A stretch of DNA of 55,173 nucleotides from Bacteroidales bacterium (GTDB lineage Bacteria; Bacteroidota; Bacteroidia; Bacteroidales; UBA932). A program made the position numbers and the translations under genes. Where the stretch lies: assembly GCA_017617495.1 (NCBI GenBank), contig JAFZWD010000026.1, positions 1 through 55,173 on the forward strand, given 5' to 3'. Each line of letters begins with the position of its first letter. Positions within the stretch are counted from its first letter, which is position 1. Of this stretch, positions 9,070 through 17,378 are shown one piece after another. The notes under the pieces are model-generated. The model worked only from the letters and a program-made list of their open reading frames with translations. It had not been told where the DNA came from and did not search any database.

Positions 9070-10599
9070 TTATTCCCATTCAATGGTTGCGGGCGGTTTG
9101 GAACAGATGTCGTAGACCACCCTGTTCACGCCTTTTACGCTCCTGATGATGGCATCGGAAACCGAAGCCAGGAATTCGTAGGGGAGGCGAGCCCAGTCGG
9201 CGGTCATGCCGTCCACCGATGTCACAGCCCGTAACGCTATGCAGTTTTCGTAAGTGCGGCCGTCGCCCATCACGCCAACGCTCTTCACCGGAAGAAGGAT
9301 TGCTCCCGCCTGCCAGATGGTATCGTAGAGCCCCTCGCGGCGCAGTGCGTCAATGAACACTGCGTCCGCCTCCTGAAGTATTGCAACCTTCTCCGGGGTA
9401 ACCTCGCCGAGGATCCTGATCGCCAGGCCGGGGCCAGGGAAAGGATGCCTGCCGAGAATCAGCGGGGGAATGCCGAGGGCGGCACCCACGCGTCTTACCT
9501 CGTCTTTGAAGAGTTGCCTCAGGGGCTCCACCACCTTCAGTTTCATGTCTTCGGGAAGTCCTCCCACATTGTGGTGGCTCTTGATCGTGGCGGAAGCTCC
9601 GGGAACCGCGGACGATTCAATCACGTCCGGGTAGATGGTTCCCTGGCCAAGCCAGCTTACGTCTTTTATCTTGGAGGCCGCTTCGTTGAACACTTCCACG
9701 AAGTCGCGGCCGATTGTCTTGCGTTTCTTTTCGGGGTCGGTAACTCCGGCAAGGTCGCCGAGGAAGCGCGCCGAAGCGTTTACCCCGGTAACGTTGAGGC
9801 CCATCCCCTTATAGGATTCGAGAACGGAGGCGAACTCGTCCTTGCGGAGCAGTCCGCTGTCCACGAAGATGCAGTGGAGCTGCGCTCCGATGGCTTTGTG
9901 CAGCAGCACTGCGGCCACCGTGGAATCCACTCCGCCGGAGAGGCCCAGCACCACGCGGTCCTTCCCGATCTGCGCCCGGAGATGCGCCACCGTGCTCTCG
10001 ATGAAGTTCTCGGGAGTCCAGTCGGGAGCGACTCCGCAGATACCCAGAACGAAGTTTTCCAGGAACCTGGCGCCGAATTCGCTGTGATGCACCTCGGCGT
10101 GGAACTGTATGCCCCAGATAAGGCTGTCGCCGATGCGGAAGGCGGCGTTGTCCACCGCGTCCGTGGATGCGAGCATCCTGAAGCCTGCGGGCAGGTCGGT
10201 GATGGTGTCGCCGTGGCTCATCCACACGCGGCTGTCGGCTGGGATGCCTTTCATAAGGGGATCCGACGCGTCCTTTACGTGGAGTTCGGCGCGGCCGTAT
10301 TCACGGCTGCCTGCAGGGGCTACGGTGCCGCCCGACTTCCATGCAAGCCACTGTGCTCCGTAGCATATTCCAAGCACGGGAACGCCGCAATGCTCGACGT
10401 CGAGCGCGGGGGCGGGGGCTCCTTCCTCGCGTACGCTGGAGGGGCTTCCGGACAGTATTATTCCCTTGACGGAAGGGGAGAGCTCAAGCTGCTTGTTGAA
10501 AGGTACAATCTCGCAATAGACATTGAGTTCGCGTACCCTGCGCGCAATCAGTTGGGTGTATTGCGAACCGAAATCGAGTATCAGTATCTCTCCGCTCAT
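9070..10599 (-). CDS. guaA: GMP synthase (glutamine-hydrolysing)
   Basis: Amidates XMP to GMP. The class I glutamine amidotransferase domain covers about residues 1-190 ([15 protein letters not shown]; nucleophile in [10 protein letters not shown]; His/Glu in [11 protein letters not shown]). The ATP-pyrophosphatase domain follows, with P-loop [13 protein letters not shown], and then the dimerisation domain ending PPATIEWE. 509 residues, a normal length. The start overlaps the guaB stop by 4 bp, so IMP to XMP to GMP is encoded as a coupled pair. Confidence 0.98.
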   Translation of the reverse strand: MSGEILILDFGSQYTQLIARRVRELNVYCEIVPFNKQLELSPSVKGIILSGSPSSVREEGAPAPALDVEHCGVPVLGICYGAQWLAWKSGGTVAPAGSREYGRAELHVKDASDPLMKGIPADSRVWMSHGDTITDLPAGFRMLASTDAVDNAAFRIGDSLIWGIQFHAEVHHSEFGARFLENFVLGICGVAPDWTPENFIESTVAHLRAQIGKDRVVLGLSGGVDSTVAAVLLHKAIGAQLHCIFVDSGLLRKDEFASVLESYKGMGLNVTGVNASARFLGDLAGVTDPEKKRKTIGRDFVEVFNEAASKIKDVSWLGQGTIYPDVIESSAVPGASATIKSHHNVGGLPEDMKLKVVEPLRQLFKDEVRRVGAALGIPPLILGRHPFPGPGLAIRILGEVTPEKVAILQEADAVFIDALRREGLYDTIWQAGAILLPVKSVGVMGDGRTYENCIALRAVTSVDGMTADWARLPYEFLASVSDAIIRSVKGVNRVVYDICSKPPATIEWE

Positions 10600-11684
10600 T
10601 TGTTGTAGTTGGGTGCAGGTTTAGCTATAGTCAGGTCGTGGGGATGGTTTTCGATGACGCCGTTGGCTGTGATGCGGACGAATTTTGCTGAATGGAGGGC
10701 ATTCAGGTCCGCGGCGCCGCAGTAACCCATGCCGCTGCGGATACCGCCTTCGAGCTGGTAGATGATATCGGCCACCTTACCTTTGCAGGGGACGCGTCCC
10801 ACTATGCCTTCGGGGACTAGTTTCTTGGCACCCGTCTGGAAGTAGCGGTCCTTGCTGCCGGCCTCCATCGCGTCGATGGAACCCATTCCACGGTATATCT
10901 TGAATTTCTTTCCGTTCTTGAAGTCCTCGATTATTTCGCCGGGGGCTTCATCCGCTCCGGCGAAGAGGGAACCGCACATCACAGTGGAAGCACCGGCCGC
11001 GAGCGCCTTGACAATGTCTCCGCTGTAGCGGATTCCTCCGTCGGCGATGATGGGAACGCCGCTGCCCGCCGCCGCGTCCACCGCATCGAAGATGGCGCAG
11101 AGCTGGGGAACTCCCACTCCGGCGACCACGCGCGTGGTGCAGATGGAGCCGGGGCCGATGCCGACCTTGACGGCATCCGCGCCTGCATCGATCAGGCATT
11201 TGACGCCCTCTGCAGTAGCTACGTTTCCGACCACTATATCCGCCTTTATGCCGGCCTTCTTGAGTCGCTTCAGGGCATTGACGACACCTTTGCTGTGTCC
11301 GTGGGCGGAATCCAGCACGAAAGCGTCGGCACCTGCCTTCTGGAGGGCTTCGGCCCTCTCGAGCACGTCGGCGGTAATGCCCAGGGCGGCAGCCACCTTG
11401 TAGCCCTGCGAATGGACTTTGCGCACTTCGGCGGCCTGCGCTTCGAGGGGCATATTCTTATGAATAACCCCTATTCCACCTGCTTTTGCGAGCGCTGTGG
11501 CCATAGGGGCTTCAGTAACTGTATCCATCGCAGCCGACACCAAAGGAAGGTCGAGGAAAATATGTCTTGTAAACGAAGTTTTGAGGGAGACTTCCCTAGG
11601 AAGCACTTCAGACCAGGCTGGCACGAGCAGAACGTCGTCGAAAGTCAGTGCTTCTTTGATGATTCTTTCTTGATTGACCGGCAT
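10596..11684 (-). CDS. guaB: IMP dehydrogenase lacking the CBS (Bateman) module
   Basis: NAD-dependent oxidation of IMP to XMP, the committed step to GMP. ATG 11684 gives [20 protein letters not shown]. The catalytic loop GPGSICTTR places the nucleophile at Cys182. The flap dyad Arg-Tyr is in KDRYFQ and the C-terminal [12 protein letters not shown] is normal. The protein is 362 residues against roughly 485-490. The missing part is exactly the paired CBS domain normally inserted after [10 protein letters not shown]; here [17 protein letters not shown] bridges the gap. CBS-free IMPDHs are known, and lose the Bateman-mediated nucleotide control. First gene of a six-gene operon with a perfect promoter. 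Confidence 0.95.
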   Translation of the reverse strand: MPVNQERIIKEALTFDDVLLVPAWSEVLPREVSLKTSFTRHIFLDLPLVSAAMDTVTEAPMATALAKAGGIGVIHKNMPLEAQAAEVRKVHSQGYKVAAALGITADVLERAEALQKAGADAFVLDSAHGHSKGVVNALKRLKKAGIKADIVVGNVATAEGVKCLIDAGADAVKVGIGPGSICTTRVVAGVGVPQLCAIFDAVDAAAGSGVPIIADGGIRYSGDIVKALAAGASTVMCGSLFAGADEAPGEIIEDFKNGKKFKIYRGMGSIDAMEAGSKDRYFQTGAKKLVPEGIVGRVPCKGKVADIIYQLEGGIRSGMGYCGAADLNALHSAKFVRITANGVIENHPHDLTIAKPAPNYNK

Positions 11685-11702
11685 AATACTAACTTCAATG
11701 GG

Positions 11703-11734
11703 CAAAATTAGACAAAAAAACCGCGACTGCAAAA
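11703..11734 (-). promoter_or_regulatory. Promoter of the guaB operon
   Basis: On the minus strand TTTTG (11730-11734) and TAATTTTG (11703-11710) are separated by 19 nt, an ideal Bacteroidota promoter. The -33 element lies in the apical loop of the htpG terminator. The predicted start leaves about a 12-nt leader. Confidence 0.75.
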
Positions 11735-11744
11735 TGCGCCGCGG
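11714..11744 (-). terminator. htpG terminator overlapping the guaB promoter
   Basis: Minus-strand stem CCGCG/CGCGG (11740-11744 with 11721-11725), plus three inner pairs GCA/TGC, is followed by seven T residues (11714-11720). Confidence 0.65.
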
Positions 11745-11780
11745 ATTTTTCTCAAAAAAGTTATCAACAATTTCGGGTCT

Positions 11781-13646
11781 TTATTTCAACAGGTCTTCGC
11801 TCCGTGCGATGAACTCGCTGAGTGCCTTGCCTTTAAGCATTCCGTTGGAGAGAAGGGCGAGGTCGATAACCTGACGGAGCAGGGTGTTTTCGGCTGCATC
11901 CTTGCGCCCGTCCCAGATCTTGTGGATGAGGGGATTCTCCATATTTACCTTTATATTATAGGAGGCGGGCATCTGGCCGTAGAAGTTGAGACCTCCGCCG
12001 AGCGCGCTCATATCGCGGTAGCGGCGCATGAACTCGCTCTGGGTAATCACCACCGGCGCAGCGGTCTCGCCCAGGTTCTCGGGCTCCACGTACCACTCGC
12101 TTCCTTCCGGCAGGGCCGCCTTGAACATCTCCTCGAGGGCTTTCTTGTCCTCGTCCGCCATCTCGGGCTTAACCTTGTCGGCGGTAGGGATGAGGTTGTC
12201 GGTGGCATCCGAATCCACGCGGGCGAAGCGGGTGTCCTTGAGCTTCTGCTCCAGCAGGTTCACAAAGTGGGCGTCCAGTTCGCAGTCCATCAGCAGCACG
12301 TCCCAGCCCTTGTTCTTGGCCGCCTCTATCTGCGCGTACTGCGCCTCGGCGTCGGTAGCGTAAAGCATAACCACCTTCTTGTCCTTGTCGGTCTGGGCGG
12401 GCTCGACGGCCTTGCGGTAGTCCTCGAAGCTGAAATACTTGCCGTCGGTGTTCTTGAGCAGGGCGAAGTTCATGGCGCGCTCTGCGAACTTCTCGTCGGA
12501 GAGCATGCCGTACTCGATGAAGAGCTTGATGTTGTCCCACTTCTGCTCGAACTGCTCGCGCTGCTCCTTGAAGATCTCCTCGAGCCTGTCGGCCACCTTC
12601 TTGGTGATGTAGGTGCTTATTTTCTTTACGTTTGCGTCGCTCTGCAGATAGCTGCGGCTCACGTTAAGCGGGATGTCGGGGGAGTCGATGACGCCGTGCA
12701 GCAGGGTGAGGAAGTCCGGCACTATGTTGTCCACGTGGTCGGTGACGAACATCTGGTTGCAGTAGAGCTGGATCTTGTTCTTGTCGATGGACATACGCTC
12801 CTTGATCTTCGGGAAATAGAGCACACCAGTAAGGGTGAAGGGGTAGTCAACGTTCAGATGAATCCAGAACATGGGTTCTTCCTCGAAGGGGTACAGGGCC
12901 TTGTAGAAGTTCTTGTAGTCCTCGTCCTTGAGCTCCGAGGGGGCCTTGGTCCAGATAGGGTCGATGTCGTTGACCACGTTGTCCTCGTCCTTCTCCACCT
13001 CCTTGCCGTCCTTCCATTCGGTCTTCTTGCCGAAGACTACGGGCACCGGCATAAACTTGCAGTATTTGCCCAGAAGGCCGGCTATCATGCCCTTGGCAGC
13101 GTATTCTTCGCTGTCCTTGTCGAAGTATACGGTAATGACGGTGCCGCGGTCGCTCTTGTCGCAGTCTTCCATCTTGTACTCGGGGCTGCCGTCGCAGGTC
13201 CATTTGACCGCCTTGGCGCCTTCCTGCCAGCTGAGGGTTTCGATGGTGACCTTCTTTGCCACCATGAATGCCGAGTAGAATCCCAGCCCGAAGTGGCCGA
13301 TGATGTTCTGATCCTTGTATTTCTCGAGGAACTCGCCTGCGGACGAGAAGGCTATCTGGTTGATGTACTTGTCTACTTCCTCCTCGGTCATGCCGAGGCC
13401 GTTGTCGATTACCTTGAGGGTTTTCTTCTTCTCGTCGAGCTCTATATGAACCTTGAGCTCGCCGAGTTCGCCCTTGAACTCGCCGCTGCCCGCCAGGGCC
13501 TTGAGTTTCTGGTCGGCATCCACTGCGTTGGCCACGAGCTCGCGCAGGAATATCTCCTTGTCGGAATAAAGGAACTGTTTGATGACCGGGAAGATGTTTT
13601 CGGTGGTTACGCCGATTTTCCCTTTCAGTGATTCTGTCTTAGCCAT
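11781..13646 (-). CDS. htpG: Molecular chaperone HtpG (Hsp90)
   Basis: ATP-dependent cytoplasmic chaperone of the Hsp90 family. ATG 13646 gives MAKTESLKGKIGVTTENIFP. The GHKL ATPase domain shows FLRELVANAVDADQKLK, DNGLGMTEEEV, GHFGLGFYSAF and a GTVITVYF strand. The middle and C-terminal dimerisation domains complete 621 residues. The ATP-site helix reads VANAVDA where many bacteria have ISNASDA, a variation seen in Bacteroidota. Two inverted repeats lie between this gene and the upstream HAD gene, and a terminator follows. Confidence 0.97.
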   Translation of the reverse strand: MAKTESLKGKIGVTTENIFPVIKQFLYSDKEIFLRELVANAVDADQKLKALAGSGEFKGELGELKVHIELDEKKKTLKVIDNGLGMTEEEVDKYINQIAFSSAGEFLEKYKDQNIIGHFGLGFYSAFMVAKKVTIETLSWQEGAKAVKWTCDGSPEYKMEDCDKSDRGTVITVYFDKDSEEYAAKGMIAGLLGKYCKFMPVPVVFGKKTEWKDGKEVEKDEDNVVNDIDPIWTKAPSELKDEDYKNFYKALYPFEEEPMFWIHLNVDYPFTLTGVLYFPKIKERMSIDKNKIQLYCNQMFVTDHVDNIVPDFLTLLHGVIDSPDIPLNVSRSYLQSDANVKKISTYITKKVADRLEEIFKEQREQFEQKWDNIKLFIEYGMLSDEKFAERAMNFALLKNTDGKYFSFEDYRKAVEPAQTDKDKKVVMLYATDAEAQYAQIEAAKNKGWDVLLMDCELDAHFVNLLEQKLKDTRFARVDSDATDNLIPTADKVKPEMADEDKKALEEMFKAALPEGSEWYVEPENLGETAAPVVITQSEFMRRYRDMSALGGGLNFYGQMPASYNIKVNMENPLIHKIWDGRKDAAENTLLRQVIDLALLSNGMLKGKALSEFIARSEDLLK

Positions 13647-13654
13647 AATATAAT

Positions 13655-13691
13655 GAGTCTGTGTTTTTACGTTTCCGCGAAACACAGACTC
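13655..13691 (-). promoter_or_regulatory. 12-bp inverted repeat directly before htpG
   Basis: Arms GAGTCTGTGTTT (13655-13666) and AAACACAGACTC (13680-13691) pair perfectly around 13 nt, ending 8 nt from the htpG ATG. It could be an operator or a 5'-UTR hairpin. It does not match the CIRCE consensus. Confidence 0.55.
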
Positions 13692-13703
13692 AAATAGCGT
13701 TCC

Positions 13704-13720
13704 AGTGACAAATTGTCACT
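13704..13720. promoter_or_regulatory. Small palindrome at the HAD gene stop
   Basis: AGTGACAA-A-TTGTCACT, with 8-bp arms, covers the stop codon of the HAD gene. There is no T tract, so it is more likely an operator or a weak processing hairpin than a terminator. Confidence 0.35.
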
Positions 13721-14552
13721 TTCCGGAGGCAAGTATGCGGAGGTCGTCCTCGGCCTTAACCTTGTCGATGATGGCCTTGACGAGCTTGAATGTGCGTGAG
13801 TCCTCGGTGTACTTGGTGGGTGTGATGAACTTTACGCGGCCCTGGCGCTTGAGCTTTTCGGCAACCGCGCGCTTCTTGGCGGAGTCGGGGTTGTAGACCG
13901 CGATGGGGTTGCCTCCGAACATGCCCACTATCTTCATGCAGGGGATGTCGGTTTCGCCGTCGCCGAAGTATATCATGTGCGAGAAGGGGATGCGCTTCTT
14001 GTCGTCGGCGATGCTGGAGTTCACCATGGTGCTGTCGTGCTGGCTGGTGATGCCCTTGCTGATCTTGAAGAGGAACTGGGTTTTTGCCGTGTGGTCCACG
14101 GCGATGCCCGGCCATTCCGCTTCGCCCGCTTCATTATATATAAAGGTACCCGCGTAGATGTGGCGGAATTCCTTTGCGATTTCGCTGCCCTCTATTATCT
14201 CCTTGAGGCCGGAGGAGTTGATGTAGTGCTCCACCTTCACCCCGTGGGCGGCGCCGTAGCGGTTCACCAGGCCGAACCACTCCTTTACGCCCGGGAAGAG
14301 CTCGATGTGCTTGCCGAACTCCTTGAAAGAGCTGCGGCGGAGCTTGATGCCGGCCTTTTTGGCCTCGTCGAACATAAGCTTCATGTAGGAGAGAACATTG
14401 CTGGCGTCCTGTCCCACGGCAATGCAGTTGCTGCTTGCCCAGAATTCCTCCTTGGTCTTGCCTACGGCCTGTATGAAGCCGAATTCCTGCATGTTTCCCG
14501 GCGAGAGAGTGCCGTCGAAATCGTAGATGAGTGCGACAATTGGTCTTTTCAT
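13716..14552 (-). CDS. HAD-superfamily phosphatase (phosphoserine phosphatase-like)
   Basis: 278 residues from ATG 14552 (MKRPIVALIYDFDGTLSPG). HAD motif I is DFDGT near residue 11, motif II is the Ser in YINSSG, a motif III Lys lies in the region before motif IV, and motif IV is FGDGETDIPC. The large helical cap after motif I (EFGFIQAVGKTKEEFWASS) resembles the SerB-like class I cap. The substrate is not evident. It lies upstream of htpG on the same strand and is divergent from the acyl-CoA ligase, with a small palindrome between the divergent promoters. Confidence 0.8.
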   Translation of the reverse strand: MKRPIVALIYDFDGTLSPGNMQEFGFIQAVGKTKEEFWASSNCIAVGQDASNVLSYMKLMFDEAKKAGIKLRRSSFKEFGKHIELFPGVKEWFGLVNRYGAAHGVKVEHYINSSGLKEIIEGSEIAKEFRHIYAGTFIYNEAGEAEWPGIAVDHTAKTQFLFKISKGITSQHDSTMVNSSIADDKKRIPFSHMIYFGDGETDIPCMKIVGMFGGNPIAVYNPDSAKKRAVAEKLKRQGRVKFITPTKYTEDSRTFKLVKAIIDKVKAEDDLRILASGK

Positions 14553-14579
14553 TTTACCCCCTGATATTTTATTTCGCCA

Positions 14580-14587
14580 CAAATATG
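14580..14587 (-). promoter_or_regulatory. -7 box of the HAD phosphatase gene
   Basis: CATATTTG on the minus strand (one mismatch to TAnnTTTG) lies 27 nt before ATG 14552. Confidence 0.35.
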
Positions 14588-14600
14588 GTGAATTTTCACC
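14587..14600. promoter_or_regulatory. Palindrome between divergent promoters
   Basis: GGTGAA-TT-TTCACC lies between the minus-strand -7 box (14580-14587) and the plus-strand -33 element (14609-14611), a plausible regulator site for both genes. Confidence 0.3.
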
Positions 14601-14608
14601 ACATACGG

Positions 14609-14639
14609 TTGCGCGTTTTACGCGTAAAGGATACTTTTG
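14609..14639 (+). promoter_or_regulatory. Promoter of the acyl-CoA ligase gene
   Basis: TTG (14609-14611), 20 nt, then TACTTTTG (14632-14639), a perfect -7 box. The start codon is at 14667. Confidence 0.65.
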
Positions 14640-14666
14640 CGCCGGAAATTTTTAAACACACAGCAT

Positions 14667-16337
14667 ATGAGTCTCAGAAAACCTGCTCCCCGTGCGGAGC
14701 ATTACCTTTCCAAACTGCAGAAAACAATGGCGGCCTACTGGCCCGAACTCGCGGTTTGCGATTATCATGGAGTGAGGTACACTTTCGGTGAACTCGCACG
14801 CAAGATCGAACGCCTCCACATCGCCCTCGAAGATGTCGGCGTGAAGAAAGGCGACAAGATAACCCTTTGCGGAAAGAACTCCGCCCACTGGGCCGTTTCC
14901 TTCCTCTCCATTACTACTTATGAGGCGGTGGTGGTTCCGCTTCTGGCCGACTTCCTTCCGGATGCGGTAGAGCGTCTTACCGACCACTCCGACAGCCAGG
15001 TGCTCTTCACCGACCCCGAGCTCTTCGCTAAGCTCGATGTCAAGAATATGCCCAAGCTCCGCCTGGTCATCAGCCTTGCCGACTTCATGCCCCTCTGGGG
15101 AGCCGACGACAAGTTCTGGAAGTCCTATTCCGCCATCGACGAGCGCTTCGCGGCCAAGTATCCCAAGGGATTCGACGCATCCTGCCTCAATTATCCTACC
15201 AATAACGACAAGGATCTTGCTGTCATCAACTACACTTCCGGTTCTACCGGCAATCCCAAGGGCGTCATGCTGCGCTACGAGTGCTTCAGCGCAACCATCG
15301 ACTTCGGCCAGCGCTACATCCCCTGCGACAACCGCGACAACATCGTCTCGATGCTTCCGATGGGACACATCTACGGACTCACCTACGAGTTCCTCTATCC
15401 TCTCATCAGCGGTGTAACCGTATATTATCTGGGCAAAACCCCTTCGCCTTCGCTGCTTCTCCAGGCAATGAAGGAAGTCAAACCTTATATCGTCATTACC
15501 GTTCCCCTTGTGCTGGAGAAGGTCTACAAGTCCTCCATCGCGCCCGTGCTCAAGAAATGGTATATGAAAGTCCTCACCGCCATACCCGGCGTAAGAGGCA
15601 AAATCTACAGAACTATCGGTGAAAAACTTCAGGGCGCTTTCGGCGGCAACGTCCGTTCCTTCGTAATGGGCGGCGCCCCCCTCAATCCCGAGGTGGAGAA
15701 AGTGTTCCGCAAAATCAAGCTTCCCTATACCGTCGGTTACGGTATGACAGAAGCTGCCCCGCTACTTGCCTACGAAGACTGGAGAGCCTATGCACCCGGT
15801 TCCTGCGGTAAACCCGTCGACTGCGCGCAGCTGCGCATCGATTCCGAGGATCCCGAGCACGTGGCCGGAGAAATCCAGGCCAAGGGAACCAATGTCTGCA
15901 GCGGATATTACAAGTATCCCGAGGCCGACTCTTCCGTGTTCACATCCGACGGATGGCTCCATACCGGCGACCTCGGCACCATCGACGCCGATGGCAACGT
16001 GTTCATACGAGGCCGCAGCAAGAGCATGATCCTGAGCGCCAACGGACAGAACATCTATCCCGAGGAGGTCGAGGCCATCGTCAACACCCGTCCTTTCGTG
16101 GCAGAGAGCGTTGTAGTGGACCGTTCCACAAAGCTCGTGGCTCTGGTTTATCTCGATGCAGAAGCCATCCGCAAGGCCGGCCTGGACGAAGAGAGCATCT
16201 CCGACATCCCTGAGAGGGTACGCGTAGAGGCCAACAGGCACCTCCCGGGATACAGCCAGATTACCAAGGTCGAGGTGGTTACGGCTCCCTTCGAGAAGAC
16301 CCCCAAGATGAGTATCAAGAGGTTTATGTACAAATAA
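14667..16337 (+). CDS. AMP-dependent acyl-CoA ligase (long-chain fatty acid type)
   Basis: ANL-superfamily adenylating enzyme activating a carboxylic acid, probably a fatty acid, through an acyl-AMP. 556 residues from ATG 14667 (MSLRKPAPRAEHYL). P-loop-like motif YTSGSTGNPKGVML, A5 motif VGYGMTEAAPLL, A7 GWLHTGDLG, A8 FIRGRSKSMIL, and the A10 lysine region near the very C-terminus (KMSIKR). The protein ends five residues after that lysine region, as some short FadD-like ligases do. The chain-length preference is unknown. It has its own promoter and is followed by the DUF2795 gene. Confidence 0.9.
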   Translation: MSLRKPAPRAEHYLSKLQKTMAAYWPELAVCDYHGVRYTFGELARKIERLHIALEDVGVKKGDKITLCGKNSAHWAVSFLSITTYEAVVVPLLADFLPDAVERLTDHSDSQVLFTDPELFAKLDVKNMPKLRLVISLADFMPLWGADDKFWKSYSAIDERFAAKYPKGFDASCLNYPTNNDKDLAVINYTSGSTGNPKGVMLRYECFSATIDFGQRYIPCDNRDNIVSMLPMGHIYGLTYEFLYPLISGVTVYYLGKTPSPSLLLQAMKEVKPYIVITVPLVLEKVYKSSIAPVLKKWYMKVLTAIPGVRGKIYRTIGEKLQGAFGGNVRSFVMGGAPLNPEVEKVFRKIKLPYTVGYGMTEAAPLLAYEDWRAYAPGSCGKPVDCAQLRIDSEDPEHVAGEIQAKGTNVCSGYYKYPEADSSVFTSDGWLHTGDLGTIDADGNVFIRGRSKSMILSANGQNIYPEEVEAIVNTRPFVAESVVVDRSTKLVALVYLDAEAIRKAGLDEESISDIPERVRVEANRHLPGYSQITKVEVVTAPFEKTPKMSIKRFMYK

Positions 16338-16350
16338 TGAATATTTTCTC

Positions 16351-16358
16351 TATATTTG
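16351..16358 (+). promoter_or_regulatory. -7 box of the DUF2795 gene
   Basis: TATATTTG, a perfect match, lies 31 nt before ATG 16390. Confidence 0.55.
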
Positions 16359-16389
16359 CGCGAAAATTGCGAAATCAATATAGAGAAAT

Positions 16390-16611
16390 ATGTTTTGGAC
16401 ACTCGAATTAGCAAGTAGCCTGGACGACGCTCCATGGCCTGCGACAAAAGACGAACTCATCGACTACGCCAACCGTTCAGGCGCCCCCGGTGACGTTATC
16501 GAGAACCTCAAGGAACTCGAAGACGACGGCGAAATATACGAAACCATCGAGGACATCTGGCCCGACTATCCTACCAAAGAAGATTTCTTCTTTAACGAGG
16601 AAGAATATTGA
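16390..16611 (+). CDS. Small acidic DUF2795 protein, host of the island insertion site
   Basis: 73 residues, very acidic, with MFWTLELASSLDDAPWPATK and the closing FFFNEEEY. The pattern (LIDYANRSGAPGDVIENLKEL) matches DUF2795, a small Bacteroidota protein of unknown role, perhaps a nucleic-acid or protein binder. The last seven codons, including stop, are repeated with synonymous changes at 19371-19391, just before a terminator, on the far side of the accessory island. The gene therefore appears to have had its 3' end rebuilt by the insertion while its protein stayed intact. Confidence 0.85.
   Translation: MFWTLELASSLDDAPWPATKDELIDYANRSGAPGDVIENLKELEDDGEIYETIEDIWPDYPTKEDFFFNEEEY
16591..16611 (+). 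repeat. Terminal repeat 1 (attL-like) at the DUF2795 3' end
   Basis: TTTAACGAGGAAGA followed by ATATTGA encodes FNEEEY-stop. The first 14 bases are identical to 19371-19384, and it is partly matched at 17359-17376. Confidence 0.65.
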
Positions 16612-16644
16612 TTTGATAATATATTGAAAATCAATAAACTACAA

Positions 16645-16675
16645 AACTGCCAAGGTTGATTCCTTGGCAGTTTTT
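16645..16675 (+). terminator. Intrinsic terminator after the DUF2795 gene
   Basis: An 11-bp stem AACTGCCAAGG/CCTTGGCAGTT with a 6-nt loop is followed by TTTTT. It lies inside cassette 1, so the cassette brings its own terminator for the host gene. Confidence 0.85.
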
Positions 16676-16734
16676 GGTTATTCAAGCACTTTGGGACTAT
16701 CCCTGAAAGAAAAGGAATAGTAAGTAATAATTGC

Positions 16735-16742
16735 TATCTTTG
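16735..16742 (+). promoter_or_regulatory. -7 box of the DUF4279-like gene
   Basis: TATCTTTG, a perfect match, ends 4 nt before ATG 16747, predicting a leaderless mRNA. Confidence 0.55.
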
Positions 16743-16746
16743 TATC

Positions 16747-17229
16747 ATGACTACTACTCGAGTTTATATTGTCTTCTACACTGGCAGGAAAATGGATTTC
16801 CAGGCAATCTCCAAGTTGGCTGGAATAGAGCCAACAAACATAGAGGTCAAGGGAGAACAACAAAGGGTTCGGATTAGTAAGCATAACTCTTTTGAGTATC
16901 ATTTGCCAGCATCACATGGCAAGATTGTGCAAAGACAGTATAACAAATTGATGAGAGCAATAAAGAACTCCAAGCAATTGGGAGAATATTGTAAGGCTCA
17001 TGGCATCAGGGTTTATGTACAAGTTGTGATTGATGGTATCACTGACACTTACACATTCCCTGTTCTTCACATGGATAAGAAGTTCATTTCATTTCTTGCC
17101 GATTTGAATAATGCCGAGGTCGATTTCGACATCTATACTGAACCCTGGGACAAAGAAGGAGACGATTACAAACAACCTGCAATAGTCCTTCCCTCTGGTG
17201 AGTGTCTATACAAGATAAGTCAGGGATAG
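16747..17229 (+). CDS. DUF4279-like protein, cassette 1
   Basis: 160 residues. An N-terminal strand-helix (VYIVFYTGRKMDFQAISKLA) is followed by GIEPTNIEVKGEQ, resembling the opening of DUF4279 proteins (a strand, then a helix, then G-I-x-P-T). A mid-protein helix and a VYVQVVIDGITDTYTFPVLH beta region complete it. DUF4279 is found in accessory loci and is sometimes proposed as an immunity family; the function is not established. The start is 4 nt after a perfect -7 box. The next in-frame Met (residue 16, position 16792) is an alternative. Composition is AT-rich against its surroundings. Confidence 0.6.
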   Translation: MTTTRVYIVFYTGRKMDFQAISKLAGIEPTNIEVKGEQQRVRISKHNSFEYHLPASHGKIVQRQYNKLMRAIKNSKQLGEYCKAHGIRVYVQVVIDGITDTYTFPVLHMDKKFISFLADLNNAEVDFDIYTEPWDKEGDDYKQPAIVLPSGECLYKISQG

Positions 17230-17250
17230 TAAAATAGGGAGTTACCATGT

Positions 17251-17378
17251 CAATTAGAGGCTCTTAGCCTGCCTCAGACTTCCCCAGTGGCTATCCGAGT
17301 TTTTGAACACAAGTGTAATTGCCTGATAATAACCAGATTACAGACTTCACTCCATATATTCGCGGAGGAATATTAGGT
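17251..17378 (+). repeat. Cassette-end element, copy 1
   Basis: Non-coding, between the DUF4279-like stop and cassette 2. It opens with a small hairpin (AGGCT-CTT-AGCCT, 17258-17270), continues with CCTGCCTCAGACT and TGGCTATCCGAGTTTTTGAA, and ends TTCGCGGAGGAATATTAG. It aligns with 19252-19391 at roughly three-quarters identity by eye; the first 42 bases of the core differ at only about six positions. Confidence 0.65.
17359..17376 (+). repeat. Terminal repeat 2 (internal att-like site)
   Basis: TTCGCGGAGGAATATTAG is a diverged counterpart of the DUF2795 terminal sequence and sits at the end of cassette-end element copy 1. Confidence 0.45.

Noticed and set aside
11600-11780. A purine riboswitch upstream of guaB
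   Set aside because: The predicted leader is only about a dozen bases, too short for an aptamer.
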